This document shows positions 34,016 to 42,305 of a stretch of 64,000 bases of DNA, in pieces. Numbering within the stretch: the first letter of the stretch is position 1; each line of letters starts with the position of its first letter. Origin of the DNA: CAZEDM01 sp964511075 (GTDB lineage Bacteria; Zixibacteria; MSB-5A5; RBG-16-43-9); assembly GCA_964511075.1 (NCBI GenBank), contig CAZEDM010000003.1, positions 226,484 to 290,483 on the forward strand, in the 5' to 3' direction. The position numbers and the translations under genes were made by a program. Below the pieces are notes generated by a model. The model ran no database searches and was not told the DNA's origin. It saw only the letters and a program-made list of their open reading frames with translations.

Positions 34016-34129
34016 CTACCCCTGTCTCTGCTTATGCTTCGGGTTTTTGCAGATAATCGTTATCACGCCTTTTCTTTTAACCACTTTACATTTTTCGCAT
34101 CTTACTTTAACCGAACTTCTAACCTTCAT
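34016..34129 (-). CDS. rpmJ: 50S ribosomal protein L36
   Basis: 37 aa: MKVRSSVKVRCEKCKVVKRK, then ITIICKNPKHKQRQG. Three Cys and one His form the usual zinc ribbon. It lies between infA and rpsM, its standard place. The ATG at 34129 has GAGGTGAGG directly upstream. Confidence 0.95.
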   Translation of the reverse strand: MKVRSSVKVRCEKCKVVKRKGVITIICKNPKHKQRQG

Positions 34130-34154
34130 TTCCTCACCTCTCTAACTTCTCATC

Positions 34155-34184
34155 CTTCAGACTATAGCCTTAAGACTTCAGACT
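34155..34184. repeat. Direct repeat between infA and rpmJ
   Basis: CTTCAGACT occurs at 34155-34163 and again at 34176-34184, 21 bp apart, in a low-complexity phrase-like tract. No function is apparent. Confidence 0.35.
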
Positions 34185-34188
34185 TTTT

Positions 34189-34407
34189 TTATTTGTATCT
34201 GTATATAATCCTTCCCCTGGAAAGGTCATAAGGCGAAAGCTCAATTGTGACCTTATCGCCGGGCAGAATCTTGATAAAATGCATCCTCATCTTGCCGGAG
34301 ACATGGGCTAAGACCACATGTCCGTTGTCCAGCTCCACCTTGAACATGGCATTGGGCAGTGGCTCCAACACTTTGCCCTCGACCTGTATGGGCTCTTCTT
34401 TTGGCAT
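34189..34407 (-). CDS. infA: Translation initiation factor IF-1
   Basis: 72 aa, the exact usual length. OB-fold sequence with PKEEPIQVEGKVLEPLPNAMFKVELDNGH and the end GDKVTIELSPYDLSRGRIIYRYK. IF-1 binds the A site during initiation. It follows map by 22 bp and precedes rpmJ, the common order. Confidence 0.97.
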   Translation of the reverse strand: MPKEEPIQVEGKVLEPLPNAMFKVELDNGHVVLAHVSGKMRMHFIKILPGDKVTIELSPYDLSRGRIIYRYK

Positions 34408-34429
34408 AAGGACTTCAGGGGCAAGGAAC

Positions 34430-35188
34430 TTAAAGCTCGCCCTGAAGGGTCAGGATCTCACCTCCGTTTTTGGTTACGGCTATGGTATGCTCGAAATGAG
34501 CTGAGAGTGACCCGTCCTCGGTTACCACAGTCCAGTTATCTCCCAGGGTCCTGATCTTGTAAGTACCAATATTCACCATAGGCTCGATCGCAAAGGTCAT
34601 CCCCTCCTTTAAAAGCAAGCCGGTTCCCGATATTCCGAAGTTGGGAACGTTCAGCTCCTCCTCGTGCATCTTTCTTCCTATACCGTGACCGGTAAGCTCT
34701 CTCACCACCGAGTAGCCTTCTTTCTCTGCCACGCTCTGCACGGCAAAGGATACATCGCCTATACGATTCCCCGCCTTAGCCTGACTTATACCTGCTTCCA
34801 GGGCTCTGCGGGTGACCTCCAGAAGCTTCTTAGCCTCACCCGATATTCTACCCACGGGAAAAGTCCAGGCACCATCTGCATAAAACCCGTCTTTTAATAC
34901 GCCTACGTCCACCGAGACTATATCTCCCTCCTTGAGAGCCTTTGGACCCGGTATGCCGTGAACCACTTCCTCGTTTACGGAAACGCAGATGTTTCCGGGA
35001 AAGCCGCGATAGCCTTTAAAAGCCAGCTGTGCACCTTTACCTTTGATGAATTCCTCAGCCCAGCCGTCCAGCTCGATTGCCTTAACTCCCGGCTTTATTT
35101 TGTCTTTCAAGAATTCCAGAGTCGAGGCTACGATCTTGCCGTTCTCGCGCATTATCTCTATTTCTCTTCCTGATTTAAGCTCGATCAT
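34430..35188 (-). CDS. map: Methionine aminopeptidase type I
   Basis: 252 aa. It removes the first Met from new proteins. Metal ligands lie in VSVDVGVLKDGFYADGAWTF (two Asp), ELTGHGIGRKMHEE (His), FAIEPMVN (Glu) and VTEDGSLSAHFEHTI (Glu). There is no N-terminal zinc or SH3 extension, so it is the short bacterial type Ia. It overlaps the end of adk by 14 bp. Confidence 0.97.
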   Translation of the reverse strand: MIELKSGREIEIMRENGKIVASTLEFLKDKIKPGVKAIELDGWAEEFIKGKGAQLAFKGYRGFPGNICVSVNEEVVHGIPGPKALKEGDIVSVDVGVLKDGFYADGAWTFPVGRISGEAKKLLEVTRRALEAGISQAKAGNRIGDVSFAVQSVAEKEGYSVVRELTGHGIGRKMHEEELNVPNFGISGTGLLLKEGMTFAIEPMVNIGTYKIRTLGDNWTVVTEDGSLSAHFEHTIAVTKNGGEILTLQGEL

Positions 35189-35831
35189 CTTTTTTAAGAG
35201 CAGCCAGTATATCCGCTAAAACCTGCTTCTTATCTCTCCCTCCGTCAATTTCCACCAGCTTGCCCTGTTTTTGATAAAAGGTCTCCAGGGGCTGGGTCTG
35301 TTTTTCATATACCTGCAGGCGATTCAAAATAACCTCTTTGCGGTCATCTATCCTCTGCTCCAATTTCCCTCCGCACAGGTCGCATACTCCAGGCTCCTTA
35401 GGTGGTCTGGTCTCCAGATTGTAGTCGGCACCGCACAGCTCGCACACCAGTCTGGCTGAAAGCCTGCTGATCACAGCTTCTGCCGAGAGGTTGATTTTGA
35501 CAACCTGCTCAATCCTTTTCCCGATCTCTTCCGATAAGCTCTCCAGTCCCTCTGCCTGAACTAAGGTCCTGGGAAAACCATCCAGGATAAACCCTTTCTC
35601 GCAGTCTTTTTGCAGAAGCCTTTTTTTCATCACCTCCAGGATGACTTCATCCGGAACCAGCTCTCCTTTTGCCATGTAAACTCTTACCTTCCCGCCTAAA
35701 GGAGTTCCCCTTTTCACCTCCTCCCTCAGCATATCTCCGGTGGAGATATGTGGTATTCCCAGCTTTTGAGAGAGAAGCTCTGCCTGTGTCCCTTTTCCGG
35801 CACCAGGTGCGCCTAACACCACGAAATTCAA
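35175..35831 (-). CDS. adk: Adenylate kinase with zinc-binding lid
   Basis: 218 aa, interconverting AMP, ADP and ATP. P-loop GAPGAGKGT at residues 8-16, ISTGDMLR, and FILDGFPRT. The lid holds four Cys (130, 133, 150, 153), the zinc form seen in many thermophiles and Gram-positives. It starts at TTG, since the next in-frame starts would remove the first beta strand. It follows secY by 1 bp, the common spc-operon place. Confidence 0.97.
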   Translation of the reverse strand: MNFVVLGAPGAGKGTQAELLSQKLGIPHISTGDMLREEVKRGTPLGGKVRVYMAKGELVPDEVILEVMKKRLLQKDCEKGFILDGFPRTLVQAEGLESLSEEIGKRIEQVVKINLSAEAVISRLSARLVCELCGADYNLETRPPKEPGVCDLCGGKLEQRIDDRKEVILNRLQVYEKQTQPLETFYQKQGKLVEIDGGRDKKQVLADILAALKKDDRA

Positions 35832-35832
35832 T

Positions 35833-37140
35833 TTAGAATCTTCCCTTTATCCTTCCTCTCTTCATAAACCCCTCGTAGTGACGCATAAGCAGATGGGATT
35901 CAATCTGCTGAAGAGTATCCAGAGCCACTCCCACTATGATCAGGATACTGGTCCCGCCGAAATAGAAATTAACATTCATCCGCTTCATAAGGAAATAGGG
36001 CAGGATGGCAATCAGGGCAAAGAAGATTGCTCCCGGTAAAGTGATCCGGGTCAAAACCCTGTCTATATACTCGGAGGTTCTCTTGCCGGGTCTTATCCCC
36101 GGAATAAAACCCCCGTATTTTCTCATATTGTCAGCTAAGTCTACCGGATTGAAAACGATGGCAGTATAAAAATAGGCGAAGAAGATGATTAAAAGCCCGA
36201 ATATAAGAGAATAAAGAAATCCTCCTTCCCTAAACCAGGAGACGATACTTATCATAAACTCGCTGTTGGGGAAAAAAGAGCCAAGCGTCGCCGGAGCGAA
36301 CATTATGGATTGAGCAAATATGATTGGGATAATTCCTGCCGCATTAACCGAAAGAGGGATATGGGTGCTCTGTCCTCCATACATCTTTCTTCCCACCACC
36401 CTCTTGGCATACTGCACCGGTATTTTTCTCTGTGCCCTGGTTACCAGAACGGTGGCGGCAACAACTCCCACCATCAGGGCTATTATAAAAACCTCCGAGA
36501 ATATATTCCTCCTGCCAGCCAGAAGATTCTGAGCCTCCTCCAACATAGCATTGGGGAAGCGTGCGATAATCCCTATGAAGATTATCAGGGATATACCGTT
36601 GCCGATCCCCTTGTCGGTAATCTGCTCACCCAGCCACATGATGAAGATCGTGCCTGAGGTAAAAGTCAGCATGGTCAGAAGACGGAATCCCATTCCCGGA
36701 TTGGGAACTGCATATCTTCCGCCTATGTTTATGCTCTCCAGGAAAAGGGAGGTGGCCATAGCCTGAACCGCGGCGATCAGCACCGTGCCGTATCGGGTAT
36801 ACTGGGTTATCTTTCTCCTGCCTTCTTCTCCCTCTTTCTGTAGCTTCTGGAAATAAGGTATCACAGCGCCCAGAAGCTGCATGATGATCGAGGCTGAGAT
36901 ATAGGGCATTATCCCCAGGGAGAATATGGTGGCCTTGGCAAAGGCACCTCCGGCAAACATATCGTATAAGCCCAGAAGGGAACCCCTGGCTTGTTTGAAA
37001 AACTCGCCCAGGGCTGCCGCATCGACTCCCGGCGTGGGGACATGGGCGCCTATCCTGTAGACCACCAGAATACCTAAGGTGAATAAGATCCTTTTCCTTA
37101 GCTCCGGTATCTTGAAGATGTTCTGAAAAGTTTGGATCAT
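35833..37140 (-). CDS. secY: Preprotein translocase subunit SecY
   Basis: 435 aa with ten membrane helices, the central channel of the Sec translocon. Typical stretches: RIGAHVPTPGVD, LGIMPYISASIIMQLL (plug region), ITDKGIGNGISLIIF, and the cytoplasmic loop RPGKRTSEYIDRVLTRIT. The start overlaps the stop of rplO as ATGA. Its partner SecE is encoded at 62113-62298; no secG is seen. Confidence 0.98.
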   Translation of the reverse strand: MIQTFQNIFKIPELRKRILFTLGILVVYRIGAHVPTPGVDAAALGEFFKQARGSLLGLYDMFAGGAFAKATIFSLGIMPYISASIIMQLLGAVIPYFQKLQKEGEEGRRKITQYTRYGTVLIAAVQAMATSLFLESINIGGRYAVPNPGMGFRLLTMLTFTSGTIFIMWLGEQITDKGIGNGISLIIFIGIIARFPNAMLEEAQNLLAGRRNIFSEVFIIALMVGVVAATVLVTRAQRKIPVQYAKRVVGRKMYGGQSTHIPLSVNAAGIIPIIFAQSIMFAPATLGSFFPNSEFMISIVSWFREGGFLYSLIFGLLIIFFAYFYTAIVFNPVDLADNMRKYGGFIPGIRPGKRTSEYIDRVLTRITLPGAIFFALIAILPYFLMKRMNVNFYFGGTSILIIVGVALDTLQQIESHLLMRHYEGFMKRGRIKGRF

Positions 37141-37580
37141 TTTATTAACTCAGCCTTACCGCCTGCTGCCTCTATTTTTTCCCTGGCGCTTTTACTGAAG
37201 GCTTGCGCCTGAACAGTTGTTGAAAAATCAATCTTACCCTCTCCCAATATCTTTACCGGCAGGTTTTCCTTTTTGATCAAGCCGCAGTTTTTCAAAACCA
37301 CTGGATTTATGATCTCCAGCCGACCGCACTTTTCCAGTAAGCCCAGGTTTACTATCTGAAATTCTCTTTTGAAAAGGGAGGTAAAGCCTCTCTTGGGTAT
37401 TCTTCTCTGTAGGGGCATCTGACCACCCTCAAACCAGGAGGGAACTTTCCCGCCGGAGCGAGACTTCAATCCCTTATGTCCCCGGGTAGAAGTTTTCCCA
37501 TGACCTGAACCGGGTCCTCTGCCTATCCTTTTGGGTTTTTTGGTAGAGCCGGATACTTTTTTCAACTGACCTAATCTCAT
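37137..37580 (-). CDS. rplO: 50S ribosomal protein L15
   Basis: 147 aa. The Gly/Lys/Arg-rich start KPKRIGRGPGSGHGKTSTRGHKG and GFEGGQMPLQRRIPKRGF-type sequence (here SWFEGGQ) identify it. It is a late 50S assembly protein. It sits between rpmD and secY. Confidence 0.97.
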   Translation of the reverse strand: MRLGQLKKVSGSTKKPKRIGRGPGSGHGKTSTRGHKGLKSRSGGKVPSWFEGGQMPLQRRIPKRGFTSLFKREFQIVNLGLLEKCGRLEIINPVVLKNCGLIKKENLPVKILGEGKIDFSTTVQAQAFSKSAREKIEAAGGKAELIK

Positions 37581-37590
37581 ACAACACCCT

Positions 37591-37779
37591 TTATCCTTCT
37601 ACTTCCTCAACTTCTAAAAGATGACTGATCTTTTGAACCATACCCCTGATCTGGGGAGTGTCCTTGTGGCACACGGTCTGATAGAGCCTTTTGATCCCCA
37701 ATGAACGTACCGTCTCCTTCTGAGATCTCTCGCAGTCTATTGCGCTTTTTACCTGAGTTATCTTAAGCTCTTTGGTCAT
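37591..37779 (-). CDS. rpmD: 50S ribosomal protein L30
   Basis: 62 aa. KITQVKSAIDCERSQKETVRSLGIKRLYQTVCHKDTPQIRGMVQKISHLLEVEE matches the short bacterial L30. It lies 15 bp after rpsE. Some phyla lack it, so its presence is a small taxonomic clue. Confidence 0.95.
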   Translation of the reverse strand: MTKELKITQVKSAIDCERSQKETVRSLGIKRLYQTVCHKDTPQIRGMVQKISHLLEVEEVEG

Positions 37780-37794
37780 AAAAAGATCTCCGGC

Positions 37795-38277
37795 CTAAAG
37801 TTCTTTTCCCTCCGCTTTTTCCTTCTCCGTGTACTCTCTTATTTTTAAGAGTCCTGCCAGGGTAGCCTTGACCACATTATGAGGATTGGATGTTCCCAGG
37901 GATTTGGTCAGGATATCCTGAACTCCTGCCGCTTCCAATACCGCCCTGACTGGACCGCCGGCGATAACACCGGTGCCTGGCGAGGCGGGTCTCATTATCA
38001 CTCTTGCCGCTCCTAACCTGCCAATTATAGGATAGGGGATAGTTCCATCTTTGATGGGGATTTTGACCATATTCTTCTTGGCTGATTCTGTTCCCTTGGA
38101 AATAGCATCAGAGACCTCTCCGGCCTTACCCAGGCCAATCCCCACTTTACCCTTCTTATCACCCACCGCCACCAAGGCGGTGAAGCCAAATCTCTTACCT
38201 CCCTTAACCACCTTGGCCACCCGGTTAATATAGATCACCCTCTCCTCAAATTGCAGCTCGTCCGATTCAAATCTCAT
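37795..38277 (-). CDS. rpsE: 30S ribosomal protein S5
   Basis: 160 aa. The S5 double-stranded RNA-binding domain has FEERVIYINRVAKVVKGGKRFGFTALVAVGDKKGKVGIGLGKA, and the C-terminal half has PASPGTGVIAGGPVRAVLEAAGVQDILTKSLG. S5 affects decoding accuracy and sits at the mRNA entry. It lies 15 bp after rplR. Confidence 0.98.
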   Translation of the reverse strand: MRFESDELQFEERVIYINRVAKVVKGGKRFGFTALVAVGDKKGKVGIGLGKAGEVSDAISKGTESAKKNMVKIPIKDGTIPYPIIGRLGAARVIMRPASPGTGVIAGGPVRAVLEAAGVQDILTKSLGTSNPHNVVKATLAGLLKIREYTEKEKAEGKEL

Positions 38278-38292
38278 TCATTTACCTCTCGA

Positions 38293-38667
38293 TTAAAATT
38301 TCAATCCGCCTTCCCTAGCGCCCTCGGCTAAGGCTTTGACCCGGCCATGATATATGTATCTGTTCCTGTCGAAAACCACCCTCTCTATTCCTTTCTCCTT
38401 GGCCAGACTGGCCAGATGTAGGCCGATTCTTTTTGCTGTCTGTGTCTTGCTCTCACCTGTGGTCATCTGCTTCTTTATCGCAGGCGTAAGGCTGGAAACG
38501 CTGAACAGGCAGCGTTGAGAAAGATCGTCCACTAACTGTGCATAGATATGCTTCAGGCTCTTATATACCGTGAGCCGGGGTTTTTCCAGGACACCCCTGA
38601 TTTTTTTCCTGACTCTTTTCTGCCTTCTATCCGAGGTCAGCTTTTTTACCCTGGTTATATTTCTCAT
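38293..38667 (-). CDS. rplR: 50S ribosomal protein L18
   Basis: 124 aa. Basic N-terminus, then RKKIRGVLEKPRLTVYKSLKHIYAQLVDD, with the end VFDRNRYIYHGRVKALAEGAREGGLKF. L18 carries 5S rRNA together with L5. It lies between rplF and rpsE. Confidence 0.97.
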   Translation of the reverse strand: MRNITRVKKLTSDRRQKRVRKKIRGVLEKPRLTVYKSLKHIYAQLVDDLSQRCLFSVSSLTPAIKKQMTTGESKTQTAKRIGLHLASLAKEKGIERVVFDRNRYIYHGRVKALAEGAREGGLKF

Positions 38668-38705
38668 GCTACCGTAACATCCTCTTATCTTTATGCTCCT
38701 ATTTT

Positions 38706-39242
38706 TTAAGCAGCTGTCTTGCCTGCTTTCTTGCGAACCACCTCAGTCTCGTATCTTATGCCCTTTCCCTTATACGGCTCAGGCGGCCTGAATGATCTGA
38801 TCTTAGCTGCAACCTGTCCCACCAGCTCCTTATCTACCCCCGAGACCAGAATCCTGGTAGGGTTCTCAACTGTAAATTTGATCTCCTCCGGAGGCTTGAA
38901 AAGTATGGGGTGTGAATACCCTATACTCAAGGAGAGTTTCTTTCCCACCAGTTCAGCCTTGTACCCCACACCTACGATAGCAAGAGACTTATCAAATCCC
39001 TGAGTTACGCCTTTAACCATATTGTTAACCAGTGTTCTGGTTAGCCCATGAAGCGATTTATCCAGTTTGCTTTCGGAATTTCTTTTTACCCAGATATTTC
39101 CTTCCTCCAGGGAGATTCGCATTAAGGGGTGTAATTTTTTGTTCAGCGTGCCCTTGGGGCCACTCAGCTTCAACTCGCTCCCCGAGATCTCAACTTTGAC
39201 CCCTGGGGGTACGGATATCGGATTCTTGCCAATTCTCGACAT
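38706..39242 (-). CDS. rplF: 50S ribosomal protein L6
   Basis: 178 aa. It opens MSRIGKNPISVPPGVKVEISG and ends PEPYKGKGIRYETEVVRKKAGKTA, both canonical. L6 lies near the factor-binding site at the base of the L7/L12 stalk. It lies 20 bp after rpsH. Confidence 0.98.
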   Translation of the reverse strand: MSRIGKNPISVPPGVKVEISGSELKLSGPKGTLNKKLHPLMRISLEEGNIWVKRNSESKLDKSLHGLTRTLVNNMVKGVTQGFDKSLAIVGVGYKAELVGKKLSLSIGYSHPILFKPPEEIKFTVENPTRILVSGVDKELVGQVAAKIRSFRPPEPYKGKGIRYETEVVRKKAGKTAA

Positions 39243-39262
39243 TATCTCTCCTCAAACTAAAC

Positions 39263-39661
39263 TTAATGCAGCTGACAGAGGACCTCTCCGCCGATCCCCT
39301 TAGCTCGTGCCTGGCTATCAATCATAACCCCCTGGGAGGTGGAGATTATGTAGGTGCCGAATTCCTTTCCGATTGTGTTAAGCTTCTCCTTGTCAAAATA
39401 GATGCGCAGTCCCGGTTTGCTTACTCTTTTAAGCATCAGTATACTTGCTTTACCTCTGGGGTCATACTTCAGGTAGAGCCTTAGGAGATTCTGTTTGTTA
39501 TCCTCTACTTCCACATAGTTTCTAATATACTTATTCTCCAGAAGTATCCTGGCGATCTCTTTTTTTATTCTTGAACTGGGGATGTCCACAGTCTTATGTT
39601 TGGCTTTATAGGCATTTCTTATACGAGTAAGCATATCTGCTATCGGGTCTGTTACCTTCAT
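39263..39661 (-). CDS. rpsH: 30S ribosomal protein S8
   Basis: 132 aa. DPIADMLTRIRNAYKAKHKTVDIPSSRIKKEIARIL at the start and ISTSQGVMIDSQARAKGIGGEVLCQLH at the end. S8 binds helix 21 of 16S rRNA and in many bacteria represses the spc operon. It lies 22 bp after rpsN. Confidence 0.98.
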   Translation of the reverse strand: MKVTDPIADMLTRIRNAYKAKHKTVDIPSSRIKKEIARILLENKYIRNYVEVEDNKQNLLRLYLKYDPRGKASILMLKRVSKPGLRIYFDKEKLNTIGKEFGTYIISTSQGVMIDSQARAKGIGGEVLCQLH

Positions 39662-39683
39662 CCTTCCTCCTTAAAATATATCT

Positions 39684-39869
39684 CTACCAGCTGGCCTTGA
39701 CCACGCCGGGGATCTCTCCTTTATGGGCAAGTTCCCGGAAGCAGATGCGGCACAATCCAAAATCTCTCATGTATCCTCTGGGCCTGCCACACCTGTGACA
39801 GCGATTATGTTTTCTGACCTTGAATTTTGGTCTGCGCTTGTTCTTTTCTATCATTGCTGTTCTTGCCAC
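39684..39869 (-). CDS. rpsN: 30S ribosomal protein S14, zinc type
   Basis: 61 aa, the short form with a CxxC-x12-CxxC zinc site (CHRCGRPRGYMRDFGLCRIC). It starts at GTG with GGAG upstream. The long zinc-free S14 type is not seen. It lies between rplE and rpsH. Confidence 0.97.
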   Translation of the reverse strand: MARTAMIEKNKRRPKFKVRKHNRCHRCGRPRGYMRDFGLCRICFRELAHKGEIPGVVKASW

Positions 39870-39894
39870 TCTCGCTCCTTTTTTCGCTCCCCGC

Positions 39895-40524
39895 TTAACT
39901 CCGGAAAGGCATACCTAAAGCTTTCAACAGCTCCAGCCCTTCCTCGTCTGTTCTGGCCGTGGTGCATATGGTTATGTTCATACCTCTGATCTTCTCCACT
40001 TTATCATAATCGATCTCCGGAAAGATCAACTGCTCCCTTATTCCCAGATTATAGTTTCCCCTGCCGTCGAATGATTTGGCTGATACCCCTCTGAAGTCCC
40101 TGATCCGGGGAATGGCGATATTGACTAATCTGTCGAAAAAATCTAACATCCTGCCGCCTCGCAAGGTAACACAACAGCCTATCGGCACCCCGGCTCTCAG
40201 CTTGAAATTTGATATGGATTTCCTGGCCCGTCTGACGATAGGCTTCTGGCCAGTGATAAGGGCTAAGTCGCCAACCGATGCGTCCAAAAGCTTGACGTTC
40301 TGAATCGCATCTCCCGTTCCGATATTGATAATGACCTTCTCCAGTTTAGGAACCTGCATCAGATTTCGATAACCGAATTTCTTCATCAGCCGGGAAACGA
40401 CCTCTTTCTGATATTTCTCCCTCAACCTTGAAATATATCTGGTCTTAGGACTTTTTCCCTCCTGATCCCTTCCCTTATCCTTGTCTTTTCCCTTCTCTTT
40501 TTCCTTTTCTTTTTCTTTGGACAT
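39895..40524 (-). CDS. rplE: 50S ribosomal protein L5 with charged N-terminal extension
   Basis: 209 aa. The core, from about residue 32 (RLREKYQKEVVSRLMKKFGYRNLMQVPKLEKVIINIG), is normal L5 (about 179 aa), which binds 5S rRNA. Ahead of it lie about 31 residues of alternating Lys, Glu, Asp and Gly. No ATG, GTG or TTG fits a start at the core, and AAAGG lies before the annotated ATG, so the extension is real. Similar charged tails occur on L22, L17 and L7/L12 here. Confidence 0.96.
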   Translation of the reverse strand: MSKEKEKEKEKGKDKDKGRDQEGKSPKTRYISRLREKYQKEVVSRLMKKFGYRNLMQVPKLEKVIINIGTGDAIQNVKLLDASVGDLALITGQKPIVRRARKSISNFKLRAGVPIGCCVTLRGGRMLDFFDRLVNIAIPRIRDFRGVSAKSFDGRGNYNLGIREQLIFPEIDYDKVEKIRGMNITICTTARTDEEGLELLKALGMPFRS

Positions 40525-40567
40525 ACCACGTACCTTTCGTCAGATCTTGAAGTCGAGCTTCTTTTCC

Positions 40568-40891
40568 TTAGATCACCTCACCGCATTTTCTGCAGATCCG
40601 AACTTTATTCAGCACCTCCCCGCTCTCGCCTTCCAGCACTTTGTAACTGATCTTGGTGGGTGCGGAGCACTTCGAGCAATAGAACATGATATTGGATAAG
40701 GCGATGGAGCCTTCTTTTTCCAATATCCCGCCTTTGGGGTTCTTGTTGGTCGGGCGGGTGTGCCTCTTTATGAAATTAACTCCTTCTACAATCACCCTCT
40801 TCTTATCTTTTAAGACCTTGAGCACCTTTCCCATCTTCCCCCGGTCATCTCCAGTTATCACCAGGACGGTATCGCCTTTCTTAATCCTCAT
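40568..40891 (-). CDS. rplX: 50S ribosomal protein L24 with C-terminal zinc ribbon
   Basis: 107 aa. The KOW core is IKKGDTVLVITGDDRGKMGKVLKVL, followed by a second half with CSKC and CRKC, a zinc ribbon missing from the E. coli protein but found in many bacteria. L24 starts 50S assembly. It lies 30 bp after rplN. Confidence 0.97.
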   Translation of the reverse strand: MRIKKGDTVLVITGDDRGKMGKVLKVLKDKKRVIVEGVNFIKRHTRPTNKNPKGGILEKEGSIALSNIMFYCSKCSAPTKISYKVLEGESGEVLNKVRICRKCGEVI

Positions 40892-40921
40892 GGCTTCTCT
40901 CCTGATCCTCCTTCATTTTTA

Positions 40922-41290
40922 CTAAAGCACCTCGGGTGCTAAAGAGATAATCTTCATAAACTGTTTTTCCCTGAGTTCTCTGGCCACCGGACCGAAAATC
41001 CTTGTGCCTTTGGGCTCATGCTGTTCATCTATGATCACCGCCGCGTTATCCGAAAAGCGAATATAGGAGCCGTCCTTCCTTCTGGTCTCCTTGGTGGTCC
41101 TGACCACCACCGCTTTGCATACATCGCTCTTCTTGACCGTACCTCCAGGCAAAGCATCCTTGACTGTGACTTTGATTATATCCCCTATCCGGGCATACCT
41201 TTTTCTGGTACCTCCGAGAACCCTGAAGCACTGGACAACTTTTGCTCCGGTGTTGTCCGCCACTATCAATTTAGAATATTCCCTGATCAT
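40922..41290 (-). CDS. rplN: 50S ribosomal protein L14
   Basis: 122 aa, the exact usual length. MIREYSKLIVADNTGAKVVQCFRVLGG at the start and GTRIFGPVARELREKQFMKIISLAPEVL at the end are canonical. L14 lies at the subunit interface and contacts 16S helix 14. Confidence 0.98.
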   Translation of the reverse strand: MIREYSKLIVADNTGAKVVQCFRVLGGTRKRYARIGDIIKVTVKDALPGGTVKKSDVCKAVVVRTTKETRRKDGSYIRFSDNAAVIIDEQHEPKGTRIFGPVARELREKQFMKIISLAPEVL

Positions 41291-41318
41291 GATTATAGCT
41301 GGTCTAAGTCCTCAATAG

Positions 41319-41576
41319 CTATTTAGCTTTTTCAACGACCTCCAGAACTCTCCATCTTTTAAGCTTGGAGAGAGGTCGAGTCTCCATAACCTTCACACGG
41401 TCGCCGATCTGACATTCGTTTTTCTCATCATGGGCATACAGCTTGGATGTCCTCTTGATGGTCTTCTGATAAGTCGAATGCCTTAAAAGCCTCTCCACGG
41501 CAACCACTACCGTTTTCTGCATACGATTAGAAACCACCCTTCCGATCCGAACTTTTCTTTTTCTCCTCTCGCTCAT
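41319..41576 (-). CDS. rpsQ: 30S ribosomal protein S17
   Basis: 85 aa. RKVRIGRVVSNRMQKTVVVAVERLLRHSTYQKTIKRTSKLYAHDEKNECQIGDRVKVMETRPLSKLKRW is a textbook S17 OB fold. It binds the 5' domain of 16S rRNA. It lies 24 bp after rpmC. Confidence 0.97.
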   Translation of the reverse strand: MSERRKRKVRIGRVVSNRMQKTVVVAVERLLRHSTYQKTIKRTSKLYAHDEKNECQIGDRVKVMETRPLSKLKRWRVLEVVEKAK

Positions 41577-41600
41577 AAGCCTTTGACTATTATGTTGTTT

Positions 41601-41831
41601 TTATTTAATTTTTCTTTCCTCTGGAGTGGCAAGTTTCCTTTTGCCCAACTCCTCTTCCCTAAGCATGGTATTGATCCTGGCAATATCCCTTTTGATGATC
41701 CTGAGCTTCAGGGGGTCATCCAGTTCCTTGGCTGTCTTTTGCATCCTCAAATTGAATATCTCCTCCTCCAGCTCTTCTCTCCTCTGAATTAGTTCTTCTT
41801 TTGTGAGGTCCTTTAAAATTGCTTTTTTCAT
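41601..41831 (-). CDS. rpmC: 50S ribosomal protein L29
   Basis: 76 aa helical hairpin: KDLTKEELIQRREELEEEIFNLRMQKTAKELDDPLKLRIIKRDIARINTMLRE. A 12-residue basic C-terminal tail is extra compared with the 63-aa E. coli protein. L29 lies at the polypeptide exit near L23. It follows rplP by 19 bp. Confidence 0.95.
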   Translation of the reverse strand: MKKAILKDLTKEELIQRREELEEEIFNLRMQKTAKELDDPLKLRIIKRDIARINTMLREEELGKRKLATPEERKIK

Positions 41832-41850
41832 AGCTTTAGACTCTCTACAG

Positions 41851-42258
41851 CTATCTCCTGGAGACCACCCTGGTCTTCAGGGAAAGTTTATGTGCCGCTA
41901 ATTGAAGTGCCTCCTTAGCCATCTCCTTAGTGACTCCCTCTAATTCGAACAGTATCCTCCCGGGTTTAACCACTGCTACCCAGTACTCGGGATTTCCTTT
42001 CCCCTTTCCCATTCTGGTCTCTGCGGGTTTCAGGGTAACCGGTTTATCCGGGAAAACCCTTATCCAGACTTTTCCGCCTCTTTTCAGATGCCGGGTCAAA
42101 GCTACCCTGGCTGCTTCAATCTGTCTATCTGTGATCCAGGCAGGTTCAAGTGCCTTCAGGCCAAATTCGCCGAAATCTATCCGGCTTCCTCTGGTGGATT
42201 GCCCTTTTCTTCTGCCTCTCTGTTGTTTTCTGTATTTCACCCTTTTGGGCATTAACAT
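41851..42258 (-). CDS. rplP: 50S ribosomal protein L16
   Basis: 135 aa. KRVKYRKQQRGRRKGQSTRGSRIDFGEFGLKALEPAWITDRQIEAARVALTRHLKRGGKVWIRVFPDKP. GGAG lies 7 nt before the first ATG; a second ATG two codons on is also possible. The Arg that is hydroxylated in E. coli (Arg81) lies in the PDKP region. L16 is needed for tRNA positioning. Confidence 0.97.
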   Translation of the reverse strand: MLMPKRVKYRKQQRGRRKGQSTRGSRIDFGEFGLKALEPAWITDRQIEAARVALTRHLKRGGKVWIRVFPDKPVTLKPAETRMGKGKGNPEYWVAVVKPGRILFELEGVTKEMAKEALQLAAHKLSLKTRVVSRR

Positions 42259-42305
42259 GGAAAATCTCCTCGCAATCCTAAAGTATAATCAGAATCCTAT
42301 CTTCC